Assembly: GCA_026710225.1 (NCBI GenBank)
Contig: JAPORI010000224.1
Coordinates: 1-5,199, forward strand
Origin: Betaproteobacteria bacterium
Lineage (GTDB): Bacteria; Pseudomonadota; Gammaproteobacteria; Tethybacterales; Tethybacteraceae
DNA: 5,199 nt
Direction: 5' to 3'
Made by a program: the position numbers and the translations under genes. Within the stretch, counting starts at the first letter, position 1. Each line of letters starts with the position of its first letter. The notes under the pieces were generated by a model. That model was not told the DNA's origin. It saw nothing but the letters and a program-made list of their open reading frames with translations, and did not search any database. Shown here piece by piece: positions 1-5,199 of the stretch.

Positions 1-945
1 CGCCACCGGCGCTCGGCAAAGGCCTGTTTTGATCGCATCTTCTGCCTGACTGAGGGAAAAAACCAGGGCCAGCCGGTTATTACCAGATGGCAGGACCTGT
101 TTTCCGATGGCGGTGAAATTCATTTTTCCCACAGCCAAGCAGCACAGCAAAGACAGGACACTGCCGGAGATTGCTACAAGATAACCAGAAAGGCCGCCAA
201 TTCCTTTCTGGTTGACATTCTCGTCTGCGGTCTGGATGCCGCCACTGTCTTGCGCGACTGCAAAAAAAGCAATTCCCGGCTGGCAAAGAATACCACAGAT
301 CGCAGCGATTTTGCTAAGTTCGTCCAGAATCGCAATTACCGATACAGTTATACAAGCTTTGTTTGCTCGCACTGGAGTCGCTACAACACGGAAAATTTTG
401 TCCGCTTGCGGACGATCCCCGAGCGCTCCACCCACCCAATGCACCCAGCCGACAATCTTGCCGACCTGGCCGGCAAGCTGGCCGAATTGGAAAAACCGGC
501 GAGATTGTTTGAGGAAATACATGTTCACCGGCTGGGTAATCAAGCAAACCCGATTGGCAGTTCAACCGCATCGACGCTGTATGCCGGATATGGCCCCGGT
601 CAGATTGTTCCCCTGCTGAGTGCCATCCTTGCTGCACGCGCCGGCGGCCATTTCCTGCTGCAACAGCCAGAGATGCATCTATCACCCGATGCCCAGGCCG
701 AAATTGCCTCGGTGCTGGTGCAGATGCATTCGACCATAAACAAGCATCCCTGCTTCATTGTCGAGACTGGCAGCAGCCACTTAATCAACCGGATACAAAG
801 TGAAATACGGAAAGACAACATAAATGCCGACCATGTTTCGCTGATATACCTCAATTCGACGAGAGGCATAGTCAAGGCTCGCAACATGTCTTTTGACCGG
901 CAGGGAAACATTGGCGATACACCATGGAAGATTGGCCGGCATTGA
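1..945 (+). CDS. ABC/AAA15-type ATPase with DUF3696-like C-terminus, 5'-truncated by window edge
   Basis: The frame is open from base 1 to the TGA at 943-945 (314 codons visible), with no ATG in frame in its first 250 bases, so the true start and the Walker A motif should lie upstream of the window. The C-terminal half carries the order expected of DUF3696-type ATPases: an ABC-signature-like GYGPGQ (bases 586-603), a Walker B-like segment FLLQQPEMHLSP (about 652-687), a switch-like VETGSSHL (760-783), and a DUF3696-like tail (ADHVSLIYL to GNIGDTPWKIG, ending at 939). From memory the family consensus is roughly GxGxSQ, LIEQPEIHLHP and ETHSEHL. Here the Walker B acid is Gln, the switch His is Gly and the signature Ser is Gly, so ATP hydrolysis may be lost. 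The first 150 or so residues match nothing I recognise. Third positions are less GC-rich (18 of 40 codons from base 250 end in A/T) than in the downstream gene, hinting at separate ancestry. The role is unknown; relatives are SMC/OLD-like ATPases, many found in mobile or defence loci. The family call is fairly sure, the inactivity is inference. Confidence 0.75.
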   Translation, partial: RHRRSAKACFDRIFCLTEGKNQGQPVITRWQDLFSDGGEIHFSHSQAAQQRQDTAGDCYKITRKAANSFLVDILVCGLDAATVLRDCKKSNSRLAKNTTDRSDFAKFVQNRNYRYSYTSFVCSHWSRYNTENFVRLRTIPERSTHPMHPADNLADLAGKLAELEKPARLFEEIHVHRLGNQANPIGSSTASTLYAGYGPGQIVPLLSAILAARAGGHFLLQQPEMHLSPDAQAEIASVLVQMHSTINKHPCFIVETGSSHLINRIQSEIRKDNINADHVSLIYLNSTRGIVKARNMSFDRQGNIGDTPWKIGRH

Positions 946-961
946 ACTTGCGGACGCAAGT
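946..961 (+). terminator. Perfect 6-bp hairpin directly after the ATPase stop codon
   Basis: ACTTGC (946-951) pairs perfectly with GCAAGT (956-961) around a GGAC loop, and the stem begins on the base after the TGA. No T-run follows, so it is not a classical intrinsic terminator. It could protect the mRNA 3' end or act with the C-rich tract that follows. The hairpin is seen directly; the function is inferred. Confidence 0.35.
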
Positions 962-1060
962 GCCTCCAACCCCAAAATCAGCACATCCAGCCACCCGGGT
1001 CCATGCTATACTATCCTTTCCCCACCCCAACCGACCAACCCGCCAATGCCCCCCAACCAT
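961..1060 (+). promoter_or_regulatory. C-rich, G-poor tract resembling a Rho-utilisation (rut) region
   Basis: By direct count, these 100 bases contain 49 C and only 10 G, unlike the balanced C/G of the flanking genes. A long C-over-G stretch just after a gene's stop codon is the classic composition of Rho loading sites, so it may end transcription of the ATPase gene. It also contains the predicted promoter of the next gene. Its complement has four G-runs of three or more (opposite 1020-1054). Confidence 0.35.
1004..1012 (+). promoter_or_regulatory. Extended -10 promoter candidate for the TM0106-family gene
   Basis: TGCTATACT is an extended -10 element (TG, one base, then TATACT at 1007-1012, five of six matches to TATAAT). 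The region 17 bp upstream (CATCCA, 984-989) is a poor -35, as is common for extended -10 promoters. Transcription would start near 1019, giving a leader of about 175 nt before the ATG at 1194. The promoter of the XRE gene shares the string ATGCTATA. This would give the nuclease-helicase its own promoter, separate from the ATPase gene. Confidence 0.45.
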
Positions 1061-1071
1061 TCACGCTGCGC

Positions 1072-1194
1072 ATGATCTTCCCCTCCGGCGACCCGGCTGA
1101 CAAGATCGGCCCGATTGGCCGGGGCAAGTTTTTGTTGCCGCAACTGCGGGAGGCAAGAACGCTCGCCGCCCTTTATGTGCCGCTCCCCCTGTAA
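1072..1194 (+). CDS. Doubtful short ORF (40 aa) overlapping the next start codon as TAATG
   Basis: The frame ATG 1072 to TAA 1192-1194 encodes 40 residues ending in ALYVPLPL, and its last base is the A of the helicase ATG (TAATG), the geometry used for translational coupling. Most of its codons end in G or C, as in the real genes. Against it: there is no Shine-Dalgarno before 1072, no domain or membrane segment is recognisable, and the same bases fold into hairpins, so the region may be only a structured leader. The in-frame ATG at 1003 lies upstream of the predicted transcription start. It could be a leader peptide coupled to the nuclease-helicase, or chance. Confidence 0.2.
   Translation: MIFPSGDPADKIGPIGRGKFLLPQLREARTLAALYVPLPL
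1074..1139 (+). promoter_or_regulatory. Three tandem small hairpins in the leader of the TM0106-family gene
   Basis: Hairpin 1 pairs GATCTT (1074-1079) with AAGATC (1102-1107), with an inner CCGG/CCGG stem (1085-1088 with 1093-1096) set in a symmetrical 5x5 internal loop. Hairpin 2 pairs CGGCC (1107-1111) with GGCCG (1117-1121). Hairpin 3 pairs GGCAA (1123-1127) with TTGCC (1135-1139) around a GTTTTTG loop. They sit back to back inside the predicted untranslated leader. No riboswitch class is recognised. Short stems occur by chance in GC-rich DNA, so confidence is modest. Confidence 0.25.
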
Positions 1195-4100
1195 TGCAAA
1201 AGACCCCCAACGGCCAGCACCTGTATTCACCATCGGACCTGATCACCTTTCTCGGCTGCCGCCATGCAACCTTTCTGGACATGCAGCGGCTGGCCGGCAA
1301 GATAAAGCGACCGGAATCCGAAGATCACGCCAAGCTGCTTGCCCAAAAGGGCATCGAGCATGAACGCGCCCATCTGGCCCGATTGCGGGATCAGGGCCTG
1401 CAAGTGGTTGCAATCCCGAACCAGAAAAACCGCGCCGAGCAAACCGAACTAACCGTCCAGGCGCTGCACAGCGGTGCCGATGTCATCTATCAGGCGCGGC
1501 TGGCTGGCGGCGACTGGGCGGGCTATGCCGATTTCCTGATCAGGGTGCCGGCCGCTTCAAAGCTGGGTCAGTTCAGCTACGAGGTGCTCGATACCAAGCT
1601 GGCCCGCAAGGTCAAGCCGGATTATCTGCTGCAACTGAGTGCATATTCGCAGATGCTGGCCAGCATTCAGGGGCTGATGCCGGCACAAATGCATCTGGTA
1701 ACCGGCGACGGCACCCAGCACTCTTTCCCGGTGCACGACAGCAGCCACTACCACGACCGCACCCGCCAGCTGTTCGAGGAGTTCGTCGCCGATCCGCCGC
1801 AGCATTCGGAGCCGGAGCCGTGCAATCACTGCGCGCATTGTAGTTGGCAGCCGGTGTGCCAGCAGCACTGGCAGGAGCAAGGCCACCTGAGTCTGGTCGC
1901 CAACATCCGCCGCAGCCAGATTACCAAGCTGCGCGCCGCCGGCATCAATTCAATTGCCCAGCTGGCCGCCCTGCCGGATGACCGCCCGATTGACGATCTT
2001 GACCACAACACTTGCCGGAAACTGATCAGTCAGGCGCGCTTGCAACAGCGGCAGCGATCCGGCGACGGCAACCACTTCGAGCCAATCGATACTGATTCAC
2101 AGCGGGGCTTGCGCAGACTGCCGCGCCCGGATGGCGGCGATCTGTTCTTTGACATCGAGGGCGATCCGCTTTATCGGCAGGGCCTCGAATACCTGTTTGG
2201 CGTCTTCTCGATTGAAGACGGCCAGCCTAAATTCCGCCACTGGCTGGCGCACGATCACGAGCAAGAATGCGCCCGATTCAAGGAATTGATGGCTTTTCTC
2301 GCCGAGCATCTTGGCCGGCATCCGGGGGCGCACATCTATCACTACAATCACTACGAAACCAGCGCCCTAAAGCGGCTGGCCGGTCGCTACGCAACCTGCG
2401 AGGAGCAACTCGACAACCTGCTGCGCGCCGAAAGGTTCGTCGATTTGTATTACATCACAACCGCCAGCATCCGCACTTCCGAACCGGGCTATTCGCTAAA
2501 GAACATGGAAACCTTCTACCGGGAAAAACGGCAAGGCGAGGTAACCGCCGCCACCGACAGCCTGGTCGCCTACAACCGCTGGCAGGAAACCGGCGATGAT
2601 GCCATCTTGCAGGAAATCGTTGATTACAACCGCGACGATTGCGAATCAACCTGGCAGCTGCGCGACTGGCTGGTGACGCTCAGACCCGGGCAACTGCCCT
2701 GGCGGCAGTTGCCCAAGCACAACCCCCTTGAAGCGCAGCGCAAGGATCATGAAATCGAGCACGAGTGCTATCTGGCCCGGCTGGCTACTCTCACCGGGCC
2801 GGCGGCGGCGGTTGGCCGTCAGTTGGCCGATCTGCTTGAATTCCACCGGCGGGAAGACAGACCACAATGGTGGGCATTCTTCGAGCGCGCTTATCGCAGC
2901 CGCGAGGAGTTGCTCGATGATGCCGAGTGCATCGCCGGCTTGCAGAAGATCGGTTCCCGGGAGGAAAAAAGATCGATAATTCACTTGTTCAGCTTTCCGC
3001 ACCAGGAAAGCAAGCTGGGCAAGAATTCCCAGGTTGTCGATACGGCAACCCTGGAAAACATGGGCCGGATCGTCGAGCTGGACTGGCAACGCTGCCAGCT
3101 GGGCATCAAGCGCGCCGCGAACCGGGAAATGCCCTCAGCGATGGCGATCGGGCCAACCGGGCCGGTGGATGCCAAGATGATCAGAGAGGCGATCTACCGC
3201 TATGCCGACCGGCTGCTCGATGATCCTGAGCGCAAATGTGCAGCCACCGATCTGCTCGCCCGCACCCGGCCGCGCGGCCCCAACCGGGTTGCCGGACAGC
3301 CGCTGGTTGGCAAAAGCGGCAGCGAAGACCAGATGTTAGAGGCGGTGGCAGCCCTCGATCACAGCTGCCTGTTTATCCAGGGACCGCCGGGTGCGGGCAA
3401 GACCCATTACGGTTCCCGGCTGATAGTCGATTTGATTGGCAGGGGAAAAAAGGTTGGCATCGCCGCCAATTCGCATCATGCCATCCACAACCTGCTGGCT
3501 CGGGTTGAACAAACCGCCCAGGACAAGGGCGTCAGCCTGCACGGCTTTAAAAAGGCCAGCAGCGACTTTGCGGAGAGCTTTTATCACAGCGCTACCGACT
3601 CGATTACCAACTGCACCAGGATCGAGGATATCAATACCCGCTGCGATCTGATTGCCGGCACCGCCTGGGCATTTGCCCATCCGTTTCTGGATGACAGCCT
3701 TGACTACCTGTTCATTGACGAAGCCGGCCAGGTCGCAACCGCCAATGTGGTGGCGATGGCCAATGCCGCGACCAATGTGGTTTTGATCGGCGATCAGATG
3801 CAGCTCGGCCAGCCGTTGCAGGGGCTGCACCCGGGCGAGGCGGGCCTGTCGGTGCTCGACTTCCTGCTCGGCGAGCGGGCGGTGATCGAAGCAGATCGGG
3901 GCATCTTTTTGCCCCAGACCCGCCGGCTGCACCCGGGCATCTGCCAGTTCGTGTCGCAAGCCTTCTACGCCGGCCAACTCAAGTCGCATCCGGTGGCGGC
4001 TTCCCGCACCCTGCAACTATCCGGCATCGACCTGCCCGCATCCGGGATCGCCACCATCCATGTCGATCATGCCGGCTGCGCCCAGAAAAGCGATGCCGAA

Positions 4101-4532
4101 GCGCAAATGATCGAAAAGTGCTACCAGGGGCTGATCGGCCAGCAGCTGATCGGAGCCGACAAATCAGCAAGGCCGATTAGCGGGGAAGACATCCTGATCA
4201 TCAGCCCCTACAACATCCAGACCAACCATCTTGCTTCGCTGCTGCCTGACACCGCCCGGGTGGGCACCATCGACAAGTTTCAGGGCCAGGAGGCGCCGAT
4301 CGTGATCATCTCGATGACCTCGTCAAGCGCCGAGGATGCTCCCCGCGGCTTGAAGTTCCTGCTCGATCGGCAGCGCCTCAATGTCGCGGTTTCCAGGGCA
4401 CAGTGTCTGGCGGTGGTGGTGTTCAGCCCAAAACTGCTGGCTGCATCCTGCACCAGCGCCGAGCAACTGAAACTGCTCAACACCTTTTGCTGGCTGGATG
4501 AGTATGCCGCCACCACCAGTGTGACCGGATGA
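1194..4532 (+). CDS. TM0106-family RecB-like nuclease / DEDD exonuclease / SF1 helicase, 1112 aa, complete
   Basis: This is a three-enzyme DNA-processing protein. Residues about 1-230 form a Cas4/AddB-like PD-(D/E)XK nuclease: GIEHE (53-57), catalytic Asp113 in GYADF, Asp133-x-Lys135, and Gln147-x3-Tyr151. Cys22 plus Cys213-x2-Cys216-x5-Cys222 fits the split 4Fe-4S pattern of Cas4, AddB and Dna2. Residues 243-260 look like a helix-hairpin-helix DNA-binding element. Residues about 315-495 form a YprB-like DEDD exonuclease fold: Asp320-x-Glu322, FVDLY with Asp417, and Tyr478-x3-Asp482. Residues about 705-1095 are an Upf1/Dna2-like SF1 helicase with Walker A GPPGAGKT (730-737), DEAGQ (842-846), GDQMQLGQP (866-874), QTRRLHP (908-914), TIDKFQGQE (1025-1033) and NVAVSRAQ (1063-1070). 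Relatives of the helicase move 5' to 3'. Residues 500-700 hold no motif I recognise. All key residues and the usual family length of about 1100 are kept, so it should be active and cytoplasmic. ATG 1194 is the first start after an in-frame TGA (1098-1100); there is no Shine-Dalgarno near it. Substrate and pathway are not established; repair or defence is inferred. Confidence 0.95.
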   Translation: MQKTPNGQHLYSPSDLITFLGCRHATFLDMQRLAGKIKRPESEDHAKLLAQKGIEHERAHLARLRDQGLQVVAIPNQKNRAEQTELTVQALHSGADVIYQARLAGGDWAGYADFLIRVPAASKLGQFSYEVLDTKLARKVKPDYLLQLSAYSQMLASIQGLMPAQMHLVTGDGTQHSFPVHDSSHYHDRTRQLFEEFVADPPQHSEPEPCNHCAHCSWQPVCQQHWQEQGHLSLVANIRRSQITKLRAAGINSIAQLAALPDDRPIDDLDHNTCRKLISQARLQQRQRSGDGNHFEPIDTDSQRGLRRLPRPDGGDLFFDIEGDPLYRQGLEYLFGVFSIEDGQPKFRHWLAHDHEQECARFKELMAFLAEHLGRHPGAHIYHYNHYETSALKRLAGRYATCEEQLDNLLRAERFVDLYYITTASIRTSEPGYSLKNMETFYREKRQGEVTAATDSLVAYNRWQETGDDAILQEIVDYNRDDCESTWQLRDWLVTLRPGQLPWRQLPKHNPLEAQRKDHEIEHECYLARLATLTGPAAAVGRQLADLLEFHRREDRPQWWAFFERAYRSREELLDDAECIAGLQKIGSREEKRSIIHLFSFPHQESKLGKNSQVVDTATLENMGRIVELDWQRCQLGIKRAANREMPSAMAIGPTGPVDAKMIREAIYRYADRLLDDPERKCAATDLLARTRPRGPNRVAGQPLVGKSGSEDQMLEAVAALDHSCLFIQGPPGAGKTHYGSRLIVDLIGRGKKVGIAANSHHAIHNLLARVEQTAQDKGVSLHGFKKASSDFAESFYHSATDSITNCTRIEDINTRCDLIAGTAWAFAHPFLDDSLDYLFIDEAGQVATANVVAMANAATNVVLIGDQMQLGQPLQGLHPGEAGLSVLDFLLGERAVIEADRGIFLPQTRRLHPGICQFVSQAFYAGQLKSHPVAASRTLQLSGIDLPASGIATIHVDHAGCAQKSDAEAQMIEKCYQGLIGQQLIGADKSARPISGEDILIISPYNIQTNHLASLLPDTARVGTIDKFQGQEAPIVIISMTSSSAEDAPRGLKFLLDRQRLNVAVSRAQCLAVVVFSPKLLAASCTSAEQLKLLNTFCWLDEYAATTSVTG

Positions 4533-4560
4533 GTTTTTTCGAGCCGCCACCGCCGCAAAT

Positions 4561-4590
4561 TTGACATTTTTCCAAAAAATATGCTATAAT
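4561..4590 (+). promoter_or_regulatory. Near-perfect sigma-70 promoter of the XRE gene; transcript probably leaderless
   Basis: Consensus -35 TTGACA (4561-4566), an 18-bp spacer and consensus -10 TATAAT (4585-4590), with an extended TG at 4582-4583. Transcription 6-8 bases past the -10 would start at 4596-4598, immediately before the ATG at 4599, leaving no room for a ribosome-binding site. The promoter lies in an AT-rich island (8 G/C in 4557-4597) between GC-rich genes. Such a strong promoter usually needs a repressor, in keeping with autoregulation. Confidence 0.85.
4566..4580. repeat. Perfect AT-rich inverted repeat in the promoter spacer
   Basis: ATTTTT (4566-4571) and AAAAAT (4575-4580) are perfect inverted copies around CCA. 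They lie between the -35 and -10 boxes, where a dimeric HTH repressor could sit. A/T homopolymer runs form such palindromes easily, so this may only reflect the AT-rich spacer. Confidence 0.3.
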
Positions 4591-4598
4591 TTGACATC

Positions 4599-5199
4599 AT
4601 GCCCAGGCAGCAATACAACATCGGCCCTACTGAACTGGCCGCCCGACTCAAGCACAAGCGGGTTGGCGAAGGACTGACCCAGCAGCTGGCTGCCCAGGCA
4701 GCCGGCATGACCAGGACCACGCTGGTCGCCATTGAGCAAGGCAAGCGCGCAGTCAAGCCCGACGAATTGCAGCAGCTGGCCTATCTTTACAGCACCTCGG
4801 TCAACTGGCTGCTCGATAGAGATGCCCGCCAGGTTCAGTTGTCTGTGCAGTTTCGCCGGCACTATGCCTGTCCGAAAAAGCAGCAAGATCAGGCATCCGC
4901 CCTGCTTACCAGACTGGTTGAGGCCGAACTGAAAATGGAAGACATTCTCGGCATTGCAACTGGCAGGAAATGCCCGATCAACCAAGTGCCGATCGAGCGG
5001 CGCGGCCGCCCGGCCGCAATCACCGCCGCGCAAAACGATGCTGCCGCCCTGCGCAGGAAACTGAACATAGGTATTGCCCCGATTCAGGACATGCGGCAGC
5101 TGATCGAATTTGACCTCAACATGCGCCTATACCTAAGGCCACTCAATGACAGGATTTCCGGGATGTGGGCTTCGGCAGGTAATTACGGGGAATGTGTGC
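4599..5199 (+). CDS. XRE-family regulator with probable ImmA/IrrE (M78) domain, 3'-truncated by window edge
   Basis: Two hundred codons are visible and the frame stays open to the last base. Residues 12-71 are a clear XRE/Cro-C1 helix-turn-helix: LTQQLAAQAAGMTRTTLVAI forms the paired helices, followed by EQGKRAVKPDELQQLAYLY and the helix end SVNWLL. Residues about 80-120 are a helical linker. From about residue 135 (GRPAAITAAQNDAAALRR, then LRPLNDRISGMW, NYGECV) the sequence resembles the start of XRE proteins fused to an ImmA/IrrE zinc-peptidase domain; the HExxH motif that would prove this lies beyond the window. ATG 4599 is the first possible start after the in-frame TAA at 4587-4589, and the next Met (37) would destroy the HTH. 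Known XRE/M78 pairs (ImmR-ImmA, DdrO-IrrE) work by cleaving a repressor on DNA damage. The likely role is an autoregulated repressor acting on the repeats in its own promoter and perhaps on neighbouring genes. Confidence 0.85.
   Translation, partial: MPRQQYNIGPTELAARLKHKRVGEGLTQQLAAQAAGMTRTTLVAIEQGKRAVKPDELQQLAYLYSTSVNWLLDRDARQVQLSVQFRRHYACPKKQQDQASALLTRLVEAELKMEDILGIATGRKCPINQVPIERRGRPAAITAAQNDAAALRRKLNIGIAPIQDMRQLIEFDLNMRLYLRPLNDRISGMWASAGNYGECV

Larger units (their letters stand above)
4558..4597 (+). repeat. 10-bp direct repeat AATTTGACAT flanking the XRE promoter: operator candidate
   Basis: AATTTGACAT occurs exactly at 4558-4567 and 4588-4597, 30 bp apart start to start, about three helical turns. 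One copy covers the -35 box; the other overlaps the end of the -10 box and reaches the predicted transcription start. XRE regulators commonly repress their own promoters, so these are good candidate binding sites for the protein encoded from 4599. The repeat is seen directly; the binding is inferred. Confidence 0.5.

Noticed and set aside
1194..1883. Cas4 / CRISPR association of the N-terminal nuclease
   Set aside because: The nuclease is fused to DEDD and helicase domains as in the TM0106 family, and there is no cas gene, repeat array or spacer pattern in the window.
3336..4016. 226-codon open frame on the minus strand
   Set aside because: It lies wholly inside the SF1 helicase domain, whose motifs are all intact in the + frame; the product has no recognisable domain, so it is a shadow of GC-rich coding sequence.
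4496..4534. GGATGAGT repeated at 4496-4503 and 4527-4534
   Set aside because: An 8-bp repeat partly inside coding sequence is plausible by chance and has no promoter or hairpin context.
4534..4539. T6 run just after the helicase stop as an intrinsic terminator
   Set aside because: I find no stable stem immediately upstream of the T-run, so it cannot be called a terminator.
4591..4619. Second TTGACA (4591-4596) with TACAAC 17 bp downstream as another promoter
   Set aside because: The -10 would match only four of six bases and lie inside the XRE coding region; the TTGACA is better explained as the second copy of the repeat.
4280..4756. 158-codon minus-strand frame spanning the helicase end and the XRE start
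   Set aside because: It runs antisense through the consensus promoter and two well-supported genes, and shows no family motifs.
4584..5033. 149-codon minus-strand frame
   Set aside because: It is antisense to the XRE HTH and linker, with no recognisable domain.
1..5199. Insertion sequence, integrase, tRNA or attachment site
   Set aside because: I saw no transposase or recombinase motifs, terminal inverted repeats, or tRNA-like cloverleaf on either strand.

Overview
The window shows bacterial DNA of moderately high GC, with C/G-rich third codon positions, densely packed and read entirely on the + strand. Gene style and composition (GCC/GGC/CTG/CAG-rich codons, an XRE regulator with a near-consensus sigma-70 promoter) fit a member of Pseudomonadota. 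No rRNA, tRNA or housekeeping marker is present, so the taxonomic guess is weak.

Layout: (1) bases 1-945 hold the 3' part of a gene for an ABC/AAA15-type ATPase with a C-terminal DUF3696-like region; its start and Walker A lie before the window. (2) Bases 946-1193 are intergenic: a perfect 6-bp hairpin right after the stop codon, a strikingly C-rich and G-poor stretch (49 C and 10 G in 961-1060), an extended -10 promoter, a run of three small hairpins and a doubtful 40-codon ORF whose stop overlaps the next start as TAATG. (3) Bases 1194-4532 encode a complete 1112-residue protein of the TM0106 RecB-like family: a Cas4/AddB-like PD-(D/E)XK nuclease with four Fe-S-type cysteines, a helix-hairpin-helix-like segment, a DEDD (YprB-like RNase H fold) exonuclease domain and a full Upf1/Dna2-like SF1 helicase. 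(4) Bases 4533-4598 form an AT-rich promoter island with TTGACA, an extended TATAAT and a 10-bp direct repeat that looks like an operator. (5) From 4599 to the window end runs the start of an XRE-family regulator, probably continuing into an ImmA/IrrE (M78) peptidase domain, cut by the window edge.

How they may work together (inference): an SMC/OLD-like ATPase of the DUF3696 group, a multi-nuclease helicase and an autoregulated XRE-ImmA/IrrE regulator together resemble a defence or DNA-damage-response cassette. The most unusual points are the degenerate ATPase motifs in gene 1 (Q in place of the Walker B acidic residue, G in place of the H-loop histidine), the apparently leaderless, repeat-flanked promoter of the regulator, and the C-rich, hairpin-bearing leader in front of the nuclease-helicase. 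The individual families are known. Whether they form one functional system cannot be settled from this window.
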